From Paulownia fortunei (lineage: Eukaryota; Streptophyta; Magnoliopsida; Lamiales; Paulowniaceae), in contig CM033115.1 of assembly GCA_019321725.1 (NCBI GenBank), positions 19,478,673-19,542,672 of the forward strand: a DNA stretch of 64,000 nt, given 5' to 3'. The first letter of the stretch is position 1. Each line of letters starts with the position of its first letter. A program made the position numbers and the translations under genes. The notes under the pieces were generated by a model that saw only the letters and a program-made list of their open reading frames with translations, had not been told where the DNA came from and made no database searches. This document shows positions 31,986 through 44,318 of this stretch, piece by piece.

Positions 31986-34370
31986 TTTCTCACTTTATCT
32001 TTTCTTTTTTTCTTTTTTTTTTTAAGTAATTAAATCAATTACAGTATATATTCGTTCAAACCATCAATATAATAAATAACAATTAATCGATATATCAATG
32101 AAAATATACAATTTAATTAGAATAATAATTATTAAAATAAATAAATATCTATATAAATAAAATTCAAATTTAATATATATATTTTTTTAAATTGGAAAAT
32201 TTTAACTTCTCAACCTTACCCTTAAAGCAGAACCTTATTGGTTGATTCTTAAGTTTTCAAGCATTGGCAATAGTGGATACATTTGGATTTGCTTTGTCAA
32301 ATATTGAAGAAACTATTTTTGTTTTTATCATGTTTTCAAAACTATTTTCTACAATATTTTTAAAACTTTACACCTATTTTCAAATGAATACACTTAATCT
32401 TACTAAAAAGAAGGTTTTACTTCCAAGTTATAACAAATTTTAAACAAGTAAATTAATTATATTTTAATGTGAAATGACAAAATAATTTGTCAAATAGCAT
32501 CCCTCTCAAAAAAAAAAAAAAAAAAAAAAAGGAAAGAAAAACTGAGAAATCTACTGAACGAGTTGGAATGCGCGGAGCCATACAATTAAACTTTATAAAT
32601 CGTTTATCCAGATTATTTATATTTCCAGGAAAAACCTATAAAAATATTGCTGCAAAATTAATATTTCAAAAAAAAAATTCTAAATAAATCCAGACAAATC
32701 ACCAATATTTCTAGATTAAGCGATTTAGGGAACTGTGAAAATAGAAATTGTAGTTTGGCGTACGACTGCATCAACAGGGTGACGAACGTTTGAGAAAAGG
32801 AAGAACCTGGCTACGTCTATTCCCCTTCACCAAATCAGGCAGGTTCCAACACGTGAGAAATAGAACGGAATCGAAGTTAAGGAAATAATAGTAGTTACAC
32901 CATTGACTATAATTCAAGATTTTGTTGCCAAATTACCTGTAATTTTTAATTGCCTGTCTCATTTACTATCAGACAACGATCGACACCTCTCATCAATTAC
33001 CTCAAAGACCCTTCAATTCATCTGGAAAAATCCCATCATATATATGTATTATGTACATTGATTATTTGGTTAACCATTGGATGATGACTAATTTTGTTCA
33101 ATTTCTATTTAATTTCCTAGTAAATGCTTGTGGAATCACGACGATAATATGTTCCTTAAATATGAAAGAAAATAATTATCGTGGGATTATATTCTGGTGA
33201 TTGTATAAAGAGACTCGTTGAAAAAAAGAACATAAAAGTATAACATGGTTCACACAAAAATATGTGCACACACACACTATATATGCACATAAAAAATAAG
33301 TTGATTGAACCTATGTTTTTCAGAAAATAAATTTATGAAAACATAATTTTTATATTCTCATATTTGAAATTAAGTTCTTTTTCTTTTCACATGTCGGATC
33401 AAGCTTTACGGTTTATACTATTTAAATACAATTGTAATTCACTTTCCAATTCTCAAAAAAATTATCTTTCAAAAAATCTAAAGAAACCAATTCTTTGAAA
33501 ACAAAACTGCCATCCAAACAGGCTCTTAGTTACTAGGTTTCTTAGCAACTAGGCAACCCTTGAGGGTTCCATGCTGGTCCAGAGTCTCCAAACTACGCCT
33601 AGAATGTTTTGGTAAATACTTAATTTTCAATTTTCTCCATAACACTCTTAGCAAAATTTCCATGGTTCTTTGATATATAAAATGTTTTTTGAATATCTTT
33701 TACAATTGAGTAAGCACCAGTGGCAATCAGCCAAAAATATTTAACGTTTTACTATTATATCCTCGTCGTATTGAGGTTGTTAAAAAAGGATCACTTTTAT
33801 CATTGGTGATTCACACGACAAATACAACATAATTTTAGTATAGGACCGGAAAATAAATCTTCATTTTCCTCTTCTTCTAACTAAGTACAAAATTTTAGTC
33901 CAAATTTATCGAACCTAAATCAATTATAAGGCAGGTAAAATTAATCCTTGTTATTAATCGGCCATATTACTAGGAGAAAAATCGATGGCAATGTAATTAT
34001 AATTATACTAATCTTATAATAGAGTCAGAATCTCAGATTTTTTCCTAATAATAGGTAACTACTAGAATATAGACGGGTAAGAAGTTCAGGTGAAAACCCC
34101 AAAAAGGGGACTTAATAATATTGAAAACTTTTTCTTAAGGAAAGCAATCCAAATTAACTAGTTACTTGGACAATCTAAATATATATTGTCATAAGATTTT
34201 GGGAAGATTTTGATAAGACCTCGGCATAGCAGATCATATGTAATATGTAAACTTCCAAGGAAAGTGGGCTATATGTAATAAATGACTTACTGTTTTAGAA
34301 CGTGAGCTCTTAATCTTAATACACATGTAAATGGTAAACTTTCTTTACTCCTCTTTGTCTCTATCCACCG
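31986..34370. other. AT-rich spacer and CYP707A distal promoter
   Basis: Contains a poly-A run near 32.51 kb, AT-rich element debris around 32.28-32.45 and 33.3-33.5 kb, and no gene I can support. The last part before 34383 is presumably the CYP707A promoter. Confidence 0.4.
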
Positions 34371-34382
34371 CCCTTCACGCCT

Positions 34383-34390
34383 ATATATAC
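34383..34390 (+). promoter_or_regulatory. TATA box of CYP707A
   Basis: ATATATAC in CGCCTATATATACCC lies 116-123 bases before the ATG at 34506, at the right distance for a start site near 34415 and a 5' UTR of about 90 bases. Confidence 0.6.
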
Positions 34391-34505
34391 CCATCACCTC
34401 TTCCATATTTTTTTCAGTCATCAGATAGAATTCCCTCCTTAAAGCAAGTTATACAAGCAAAAACGAGCACCAGATCTAATTTAAGAGCGTTTAAGAGAGA
34501 GAGTT

Positions 34506-37500
34506 ATGGACAAGGGTGCATTCTTTGTGCCTGTTTTGATCTTTTTCCTGACTGTACTTTCCTATAGTATTTCACTGAGAAAGAAAAGAAAGCAACATGA
34601 AAAGAAAACTAAACTTCCTCCAGGTTCTTTGGGGTGGCCTTACATTGGAGAAACTCTCCAACTCTACTCTCAAGACCCAAATGTCTTTTTTTGTACCCGG
34701 GAGACAAGGTTTTCTTCATCTTCATCATCATCTCTTGTTTTTGGATGATTATCTGATATATGGATGATAAATTATTTTGCTTTCCAGGTATGGAGAAATT
34801 TTCAAGACTCATATACTAGGTTGCCCTTGTGTCATGCTGGCGAGCCCGGATGCAGCCCGGTTCGTGCTGATAACTCAGGCACATTTGTTCAAGCCCACAT
34901 ATCCAAAGAGCAAGGAAAATTTGATCGGGCCTTCAGCCCTGTTTTTCCACCAGGGTGACTACCATATGCGGCTGAGGAAACTCATCCAGGGCTCGTTGTA
35001 CCCGGAGGCCATTCGCAAGCTGGTGGCAGACATTGAAGAATTAACAGTTTCTGCATTGAATTCTTGGGCTGATGGCCGAGTCATCACCACTTATAATGAG
35101 ATGAAAAAGGTTGGCTACCTTCAATCATGCATGTTTTGCAGACAAGAGAACTTTCTTAAACATATTAAGTCTGTCAAAATGTTGCAAATTAAGAAGTTGT
35201 TGCTTTGTCTTTCTTCTGTTACTTGGAAAAAAGTTAATAATTGACATTTTAGTCATTGTTTTCCTACAGCTCTCTTTCGAAGTAGGTATACTGGCTATTT
35301 TTGGCCATCTGGAGCCCCACTACAAGGAAGAATTAAAGAAGAACTATGTTACAGTAGACAGAGGGTACAATTCATTTCCAACAAATTTACCTGGAACCCG
35401 ATACCAAAAGGCGGTGAATGTAAGGGAAAAAGTCTATCTACTGGGTAGATTCATCAGTTTTTATCAGTTTATAAATGTACATAATTAAAGGGAATTCTCA
35501 TTTATACTGATGTGTATTACTCATTGAAGGCAAGGAAGAGGCTAAGTGAAATTCTTAACAACATTACTAGAGAAAGAAAGGAAAAGAAACTGCTGGAGAA
35601 TGACCTCCTAAGCTGTCTGCTGAATTCCAAAGACGACAAGGGTCAAACTCTAAGTGAGGATCAAATTGCTGATAACATCATAGGAGTACTTTTTGCTGCA
35701 CAGGATACGACAGCAAGTGCCATGACATGGGTTGTCAAGTACCTGCACGACAACCCGAAACTTCTGGAGGCTGTCAAGGTAATTCGGATCCTCTAGAATG
35801 TGTCTTGTCTCTTGATTTTAGTTCCTGTATGATTAATTATATTTGAATTGCATGCGTTGTAATAACCGGCCGTGTTTAATCTTTTGGAATGTGCGTGCAG
35901 GCTGAACAGAAGGCAATCTACCATTCAAATGGCAATGGAAAGAGTCATCTGGCTTGGAATCAGACAAGAAATATGCCAATTACTCACAAGGTGTTGTTTG
36001 GTTTATGGCTGTAAATGCAGATAAAAAATGTACATGCATGCAAGTAAAAGTTACAATTGATTCTTTTTTCACCTTTCTTAATCTTGCCGAAAAGTTTAAG
36101 GTCCGGTTAGTAGGTTAATAGCGCGCAGTTATTTATGCTTTTCACACACTTAATTTTTGGCTTCTTAAAGAACAACCCCCTGACATGTGAATTTTCAGGT
36201 GATTTTGGAGAGCTTAAGAATGGCAAGCATTATATCTTTCACATTCAGAGAGGCAGTGACAGACGTAGAATATAAAGGTGCAATTTATATACCTTGATAA
36301 ATGCTTAGTTCTTTGATTAATTTCTCTTAGACAGTAATTATCTCAAAATGCACATTACTTATGAAAATGTCCAAGTTTATACTACTGTTCTGATGAGATA
36401 TTAAGAAGATATCAGACAAACTAAATTATTACTGTGATAATGGTCCAGGGTACCTTATTCCAAAAGGGTGGAAAGTCATGCCTTTGTTCAGGAATATTCA
36501 TCACAATCCAGAATTTTTCGCTGAACCTCAAAAATTTGATCCAACAAGATTTGAGGTACGATTTTGCAGTGCAATTACTGTTTGACTCTTTACTTATTTT
36601 ATTTTTTGTTTTCCTACACAAGCCCTCAGCATATGCCCTTGACCTTAAAGCTGTGCCTGTTAGTATGGAAAATTCAGGACAACTTCCTTTCCTCAACATG
36701 TGAGATACATTTGCCCTTCATTCTTGTTTGTGGGTGCAATAAGAGTAAAATTAAGGAATGTGTCTATCAATGTAACAATTTTGCCAATATACTTGTAATT
36801 GCTAAGTCTAATGTTCCATACAATTAGTAGGATTAACAAAAGCTTAAAATCATTCTGAATTCTAACAGTTTCCTCTTATCCCACTAACAGTGGAATGATT
36901 TAAATTGATGGGCTGGGATGAAAGCTAAACTTGCTGCCATCCAAAATTATTCCAGGATTCCCACAAAATTTTCCTCCCTGTCTAAGGAGAAAAACAAAAA
37001 AGAATCTCCTTACTAGGCATGGATTTTTAGGGCTCTCTTCTTACATATTAAGACAGTGAGCAATGTTTATTTATGTTTTATATATAGGGCCCACGGAAGC
37101 CCAACACTTTTATGCCATTTGGAAGTGGAGTGCATGCCTGTCCTGGTAACGAACTTGCCAAGCTAGAGATGATCATTTTGGTGCACCATATTGCCTCTAA
37201 GTTCAGGTATAATTATTTCTCAATCTGACTGTGATTCCAAGTTATCAGTATCAGTTTTCTCATGCTAAAATCAAGAATGTCCCTTTTTCCCACTTAGATG
37301 ACTTAGGCCAATTGTTCTGCTTACAAATAATGAAATTAACCTCAGGATAAGATGCCTACGTAAGAGAAATCTAGCAATCATGGGTGAAACTTGCATTTTG
37401 CACGCTCCATGGATTTCGTATAAGACCCGCGTGCATGCATGACTCTTATTTTGCATTATGTGTTAATTATAATCAGCCGGACAAGTATTGGTAGTATAAA

Positions 37501-37689
37501 CAACCTATGATAGCGATAATACAGAGGATCTCTTTCAGTAAGTGGTATATGATAGTATTTGACAAAGACATTCATGTTTTTGCTCATGATTGTGGTTGTA
37601 GGTATGAATTGGTGGGATCTGAAAGTGGAATTCAGTATGGTCCATTTCCTGTCCCATTGCAAGGCCTCCCAGCCAGATTTTGGAGATAA
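34506..37689 (+). CDS. CYP707A: Abscisic acid 8'-hydroxylase, cytochrome P450 CYP707A
   Basis: Nine exons in phase: 34506-34708, 34788-35109, 35270-35419, 35530-35778, 35901-35990, 36199-36277, 36449-36555, 37088-37206 and 37602-37689. They give a complete 468-residue protein, the usual family length. Seen in order: N-terminal membrane anchor ([15 protein letters not shown]), basic stop and [21 protein letters not shown]-helix AAQDTT near residues 281-286, ExxR in ESLR at 342-345, and the heme-binding loop [11 protein letters not shown] with Cys 418. The tail [17 protein letters not shown] is characteristic of CYP707A. The enzyme, on the ER membrane, hydroxylates ABA at C-8', the committed step to phaseic acid, and so ends dormancy and drought signals. 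CYP707A genes are typically induced by ABA, rehydration and light; no specific element here proves that. All key residues are present and the gene looks functional. Confidence 0.96.
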
Positions 37690-38840
37690 GAATGTGCCAA
37701 CTGATAGCATGTAAAGTGAAGTCACATTCATTATTGCTCTTTGTTTCCAATCACATCCACCTTGAAAGTTCATCCGGGGATAGATGATGACACCTTTTGC
37801 CTTCAACATAGGTTCTTTAAATTGAATTTGGAAGAGATTCCATTCATGTCTCCATCAATTACAGCTACCAAGATTGCACAATTTTATATTGTAAGGACTG
37901 GAAATGAGAATTGTCAATGAAAAAAAAAAGGGGTAGAATTTGATTGAGCAAAGAATTATTCATATGTGCTTTGGCTTTGTGGGGGAAAGAGATAATTGTC
38001 TTGGTCCCTGTGTTGGTAAACTTGAAAAATTGATGCCTTCTCAATTTTAGTTGTTGAAGGTGATGTTGTTTCATAAATTCACGAGAGGCTCGGAGAGAAC
38101 CAGGTGGTGACTGCTTAAGTGAAAGAAACCTGCATGGTGCCCTCAGCTGGAGAGCACACTTTTAAAAGGAATGTAATAACTTTTTTGACTCAATATCAGG
38201 ATCAGGCTCTTCATGGCCTTTTTTTTTTTTTTAAACTCGAACTAACTAATATTACATTATGAGTAAATTTATATTTGTCACGTACTTTAGGTGTACATAA
38301 GTTAAAAGACACACTTACTGTATAATTGAATGAATATGGCCATATATCCAGAATCTGCATTAGAAGTTTCCCATTTTTACCCTGCAAAAATGCAGCTACT
38401 TTAGCAACGGAAATATAACCATGATCTTGCAATATGGGCTTAACGCCTACAAATGAATGTTCAATGATGTAATTGCTTTCTTGTGAACATATTATTTATC
38501 CAAATTGTGGATGCCATCAGATGTCAGTTAAAGATTGTACATGTAATGGTCAGAATATATGATTCCAAGAATTCCTGAAAGAACTGATGCCCAACCATGT
38601 GGAATAGTGATTTATTGCATTCTAAAATTATGTATTGAGATCTTAGTGAAGGTTCTGCTTTCAGGTTTTTTTTTTTATCATGCAAAAGAAAAGGTACTCC
38701 TTATCAGAAAGCCAACCTTGTGAGAAAAATCAATAAGCAAATATATTCTCGGATAGAAGTATCATAAACCCTTGAAGGCAAAAAGACTCAATGCGGAACA
38801 GGAAAATGCCTCAGTCATGATGAAGGAAAATTCTATGTAA
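37690..38840. other. CYP707A 3' UTR and spacer
   Basis: The first few hundred bases are likely 3' UTR. No further gene is visible before the thioredoxin-like pseudogene; the frames open here overlap each other and lack family signal. Confidence 0.4.
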
Positions 38841-38849
38841 AGATTTTGT

Positions 38850-39076
38850 AAAATCAAGATTATGCTGGATGAATATGTTGAAGAACTATCTGTTGATGAT
38901 GATGAGCTATGCCCTGTTGAATGTGTAATAGAGTTTAAGAATTGAATGCATTAGTTGTTGTGGATTTTTATCGAACTTCTTGTGGCAGCTGCAAACATAC
39001 AGAATAGGGCTCTGCAAAACTATGTAAGGGATATGGTGATCAAGAAGCTCCAGATGTTTTTCTGAAACACAATGTG
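38850..39076 (+). pseudogene. Thioredoxin-like pseudogene (related to chloroplast thioredoxin-like 4)
   Basis: The plus strand reads EELSVDDDELCPVECVIEFK up to 38939, then, after a frame change and an apparent loss of roughly 50 bases, LVVVDFYRTSCGSCKHTE from 38951, an in-frame TAG at 39005-39007, then AKLCKGYGDQEAPDVFLKHN. This order matches the thioredoxin-like 4 family as I remember it (At1g07700 type), including the active-site region CGSC. The stop sits where relatives have Gln, so CAG to TAG is likely. Coding match stops at HN|GTGAGA, which looks like an exon border, so the copy probably came from genomic DNA and not from a spliced transcript. The C-terminal half of the fold is not found downstream. 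Not functional as read. Confidence 0.75.
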
Positions 39077-39953
39077 AGAGTTTCTGCTGTTGATTTTTTT
39101 GTTATGTTTCTCTGAAGTTAGCTTACTAGTATTATATACTAACATCAATGTTTCTATTTTTTAGTAGTTTCATATTTTTTTTCAATTTGTTTAGTTCATA
39201 GATTTCTTGTATTGGATGATGAACCTGTAAGGCTTCTAGTGTCATCAATACTTTCCAAGAACAAAATCTTTACTTTTATTTCTTGGATGATATGCTGCAA
39301 GTACTTGAAAATATGATGAACAAAATGAGGTTGTGAACGATATTTTATATTTAAAATATTTTTTACATGTACCGTATATATGTTGTATAAAATAAGACAA
39401 AATACATAAATATTCTTAAATTTCACCTACGGTCATAAGCATGTCAAGAGAATCATAAAACACTCAAGTGAGAACGATATAATTCTGCACAAAACAAAAA
39501 GATGTAAAGACAACCCTAATACTCAGATTTACTTTGTTATTTCTAAGTTCAGGCCAATTAGAAAAGACTCATTTCTTTATACCAGCAGAAATCAACAAGA
39601 ATAGCAGAGGGAGGAAAATCTGCAAGTGATACCTCAAATCTTCATACTCTTCGCTGTGAAAGTAAAGTCAATTTTGTGACTTTTGGAAATTTGTGACTTG
39701 AAAAATTGCAGTTATTTAAAAAGTGGCAAGTTAATATAACTTGAGTACATGTGATTTAAAAATTGGCAAAGTAATTATTTGAAACTTAAAACTCATTACG
39801 AAATTTGATAAAGTCGCTTGAAAATTAATAGTTTTTGTTGAGAGTTTGAAAGACACTTTGAAAAATGTTACACAACTTTATGGGTCAATTGAAAAGTTAA
39901 GACATTATTTCACACATACAATCAGATTTCTTTATACATACTACCTCTAGAAG

Positions 39954-39954
39954 C

Positions 39955-40007
<53 letters not shown>

Positions 40008-40048
40008 ACATATATATATATATATATATGTGTGTGTGCGTGTGTGTT
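39954..40048. repeat. Compound microsatellite (CT)n(AT)n(GT)n
   Basis: Long interrupted CT tract, then about ten AT units, then GT units. A likely highly polymorphic marker. Confidence 0.95.
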
Positions 40049-40049
40049 G

Positions 40050-40402
40050 GGAACAAGTTTAAATTTTGAAGTATGTGAAACTATCAACTTGAATTTGCTT
40101 CCACAGGTAGGGTAAGGGTTCGAATTCTGGTAAGAACCTGCGACTGAATTTCAATATGAAGTAATCACTATACTTTCAGTGGCACCTTACGGTTGAAATT
40201 TATTATGATGCAATCACTGTGGATGGGATTTCTTGTACATAAAAGTGTACAGTTCTTGTTGGGTACCAAGAGTCAGTTGAGGCATATCCCGCAATTTACC
40301 CTCTCAAAAGTGCTAGGGGCAGGTCTCTTGAAGGTCGAGAATTAGTCCGACGAATTTGGAATATTTGGATTATGAAAAAGATAAATAAATAAATAAAGTT
40401 TA
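40050..40402 (+). mobile_element. SINE-like remnant with box B motif and (AAAT)n tail
   Basis: GGGTTCGAATTCTGG at 40117-40131 resembles a pol III box B, with a less clear box A some 40 bases before. The segment ends about 270 bases later in a (TAAA)n run near 40384-40398. Box B, a body of 200-300 bases and an A-rich tail suggest an old SINE. Confidence 0.35.
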
Positions 40403-41269
40403 AATTAAAAATTTCTTGAAAAATACTTATAGTCTTTAAGTGTTTCTCTTAAAAAGGTTGTTGTAATTCATTTTGCAATTGCTAAATCTTCCTATAATTT
40501 ACCTCTAGTTTTTGCTTTAATTTGTTCGGAATTTTTCCTTGTAAAATTCCAATGTTTATAATTTTTTCTTTATAATTTGCTTGTAATTTTTACTTCGTGC
40601 CACAATTTCACAATTTCACAACATTTACTAGATGCATCTTTATAATAATCTTGTTCACTACATATAATTAGAAACGTTGCTCAAATATTATCAATTAATT
40701 AATGAAATTCTCACCATAATTGCCTCCGGGTTTCAATAATTTTCATTTTTTTTCTTCCTCCAAATCTAACAGATATTGGGTTTAAGTCCAAGTCCCGTTA
40801 ATATATGTATTATCTACACATATAGTAAATTCCTTTGTTTGTCTTAGTTTAATTTAGTTTTTTTTCTATTTTTTTTTATTAGTCTGTTCGGTATATTAAT
40901 GTAATTGTTCATAATTAATAAGTTATAATTTGAATGTATTTCACTATTCTCCTCTTCCCCCTAAAAAATCCTCGAAATGTTCATTATGATATGAAAGCTT
41001 AACTCTAATTTGGGCTGGACTAGACAGAAGAAATGGGCTTCGTTCAAGGAACCCAAATGCCTAAGCTTTCGGGCCGACCCGCTCCGACAAGTATGCAACA
41101 TGCAGCAGTCGATCTACTATAAAAGAAGTTTTGTTTTACACTATTGCCCCAATGATTGGATTGTATTTAGCGCTGAAGCCTTTGTTAATGCATAATTCTT
41201 TACTTAAAAAAAAAGAAGCAAATGCTGGGGAGTGCATTCGAATCCTCGCGAGAATGACATTGACGAAAT

Positions 41270-41634
41270 GCCCATTTGTTTTCATTTTCAAAGCTTATTT
41301 TAATTTTTAACTATTTAAAATTCAAAAATATATTTATTTTATATATCTTCTTTAGAAATATGACTTATTATCATTTTTAAAATTTATTTTCAGATTTTGT
41401 AAAATTGTACTCTTTTCAAATTTATTTTTTAAAATTTACTAATTATTCATGTCTTTTTATTTATAGAGCACCATAAAAAATATATTTTATTTTTATTTTC
41501 AAATATATATAGTCAATATAAAAATTTAGTAATCAAAATATATTTTTGCTTTTATATGAAAACTTAGAAAACATAGAAAACCTGAAAAATATTGAAAACA
41601 TAAAATTAAATTTGAAAAATGAAACCAAACGGCT
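41270..41634. mobile_element. MITE-like element, family C copy 2
   Basis: Left CCCATTTGTTTTCATTTTCA and right (reverse complement) GCCGTTTGGTTTCATTTTTC are near-mirror images. The interior is AT-rich without an ORF and resembles 25719-26050. Confidence 0.6.
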
Positions 41635-42138
41635 TGAAGCTTCATACGTTGGCATGGACCGCAAGTAATGGAACCAAGCCCAATAAGCATTTTTAAATTT
41701 AATTAGAGTTTGATTCAATTAATTTTGTAAAATTTTTATGAAGTTAAATATAGATTGAATTCAAATATTTTGATATTGTTTTATTTATTTTATTATTTGT
41801 TATACTTTATATCATGCTTTACTTAATATACTTAATAAAGTGAATTTAATTTAAAAAAAAGTTTTAATCGATCATTCTTGAATCAAATTTAGAACAACTT
41901 AATTTGTTTTGTAGTAACCAACCACCCAAGTGACAATCATCGGCTACTAGAAACCAAAAATTTTGTACCTTGAATTGCGTGCTCGGCGCTGGCAGTTAAT
42001 GGTCTCCCTTATCACCCGTCCCCTACCCACCCACCCCTATCTATTACTTTTATAGTTTTATTTAATGCCCATTAATATGGATTTTTTCCTTCATAAGTCG
42101 CAGTCATCAACCCCGGCGCATTGTAGTGAGCGTCAGCC

Positions 42139-43398
42139 ATGGCGAGCTCCACTCAGCTGAAGTCCGATGCGCTGATGGAGCAGATGAAGCTCCATATGTC
42201 GACTGATGCTGGGAAACAGCTAACGAAGAAAATTGGACTCGTTTATCAGATCAATATTGCTCCTAAGGTTTGATTTTTATCCGTTGTAAATAATTATTTA
42301 TGCGTATTATAGAAAATTGTTTGATGTTAATGTAATTAGTGTGTTAAATTATGTAATTCGGATTGTGGGTTTTGAATTCTTTTTTTTTTTTTTCCATCGA
42401 ACAGAAACTTGGGTTTAATGAGAAGTCTTTTGTAGTTGATTTGAAGAAAGGGGAGGTTAAAGAAGGTTAGGGTTCTTACACCCTGCTCGAATTTTATTAA
42501 TTTATTTAGTATTTCTTTCGTTTCGTTGGATTTCATGAATGAAGTGTTTGATTTCTTTGTGATCTAGATGCCTAATTACACTGGATTCTGTTGAGACTAT
42601 GTAAAATTGACAGAGTTTGCAATCATATTAAATATTGTGGATGCATGTCAAGTATCTAGAATGCTAGAAAGATGAAGGCTTTTTTCTTAACAGCTTAAGA
42701 TGATTGATTATGGGCATTAAGAGACTGTTATATGCCAGTCAGGATTGGCGGAACACGGGATTTCAACTTGGGGGAATTTCTTATACAGTTTATTTAATCC
42801 TTATAATCAATGAAATGAATTGATGATTTGATGCAGTCACTCATAATGTTATATTTGTGGTGTAAAATTTATATATTGTCATATTGTCATTTTATGAAAT
42901 TTTGTGTGAGTGGCTTTAATTGTAATTTAAACAAAATGTAATTTGCCCCTGTCAGTGAGCATGGCATCGGAATACTCATCCAGAATCTAAAAATCTGATT
43001 GCTAAACCTGCTAATTACTTGCCATTAAAATCATCTGAAAATTTGATACAGATTATGAATGCTTAAGAATTTGCTTGAGATGTGTTATTAGTTTAAACTT
43101 TGACTGAAGTTTGAAGATTTAATACTACAGGGACATATGAAGATGGTAAGCCAGATGCGACCTTCTCATTTACAGATGATGATTTTATTAAGGTTGCAGC
43201 TGGGAAGATGAATCCTCAGATTGCTTTCATGAGGTGCCCGCCTTATTGAACTCATTTATATTTCTTGTTTGTTTTATTTGAATGGAATTCAATTAATGCT
43301 ATTCAAATAAATTTAGGGGTGCAATGAAGATAAAGGGCAGTATCAGTGCAGCACAGAAATTTACTCCTGACATTTTCCCCAAGCCATCAAAGATGTGA
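42139..43398 (+). CDS. SCP2: Sterol carrier protein 2 (SCP2), peroxisomal lipid-transfer protein
   Basis: Four exons in phase: 42139-42267, 42405-42465, 43131-43233 and 43317-43398, giving 124 residues; Arabidopsis SCP2 is about the same. The ATG lies in GCCATGG, a strong plant start context. The single SCP2 domain runs MKLHMSTDAG, KKLGFNEKSFVVDLKKGEVK, then FTDDDFIKVAAGKMNPQIAF and MKIKGSISAAQKF. The last three residues are SKM, a recognised variant of the type 1 peroxisome signal; the Arabidopsis protein, as I recall, ends in SKL. SCP2 binds and transfers sterols, fatty acids and acyl-CoA and supports beta-oxidation. Unlike animal SCP-x it is not fused to a thiolase. No damage is seen. Confidence 0.95.
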
Positions 43399-44318
43399 GC
43401 AGTGAGGATACGATGTACTACAAGACCACTTGAGGATATGCCTCTCAAGTCCATTACTTGTTATGTTGTAGCTGAAATTTTCATGCATATTGAATTTACC
43501 ATGATACGGTGGTATCTCTAATGTAAAATGAATGTTCTGTTCTCATGTACTGATCACTCATATAAGGCTCTCGTTTGATAAGTCATTCGAAGCACAAATC
43601 TCATGTCTGCTTAGTTCTAAAAAGTTTGTCTATATGTTTTATTCTGTGTCTGTATTTACTGGTTTGAGAGCAATGGAAGCTTCATTTTGGGCAACCATTT
43701 TGGTAGTGATTTATGGAGAGTGCAATCTCCGTTCTTTCCACGTCTAAAAGTCAAGCTGGTGAACTGTGGAAGTTAGTGACAGCGATGACCTAAAAAAATT
43801 GTTCTGAAAGCCAAATGTATGATTTAATTTGGCCACATGGCCTTGAATCACTGATTCGATTTTGACTCAGCCTCGTTTTGAGAAATATTTGTGAGATCGG
43901 GTTATCCAAAAATTATATGTAACAATAGGAGTAATCATTTTGTCTTTCTTTATAAAACAGTAAGATGCACTATCTGTAGCCTGTGTGAGGGAGTTGGACA
44001 GAAAATAAAATCGAATTATTGCACCTGGTTCTGTATATACCTTATATAGAACTCCAAAAGCTATGGATGCTTTACAGAATCATCTTACAATCCCTGTAAG
44101 CCTCACCAAGCTATAAACTTCACTATATCCTTTAAATTCGAGAAATCATTCAGTCTTTGTGAGCAAAACCTAATTTGATTTGGTCAAACTATAGTACATA
44201 AAATAATACTCGTGTAAAAATGTAGAGCTTTTGTGAGAACGGACAACAGATTCGGGTCAACTCCAAGGAAACCAATCAAGGCAGGCAGTGTAAATAAGAA
44301 GAAAGTATAAACAGAGAG
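43399..44318. other. Convergent 3' region between SCP2 (+) and WEB1 (-)
   Basis: The two genes end towards each other about 920 bases apart. The stretch should hold both 3' UTRs. An AATAAA at about 44005 is on the plus strand. No other gene is seen. Confidence 0.5.

Larger units (their letters stand above)
39080..42138. other. Spacer with microsatellite, SINE-like and MITE-like elements
   Basis: Apart from the repeats listed separately I see no gene. The last 150 bases before 42139 are presumably the SCP2 promoter and 5' UTR, with a GC-richer CCCCGGCGC patch. Confidence 0.4.
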
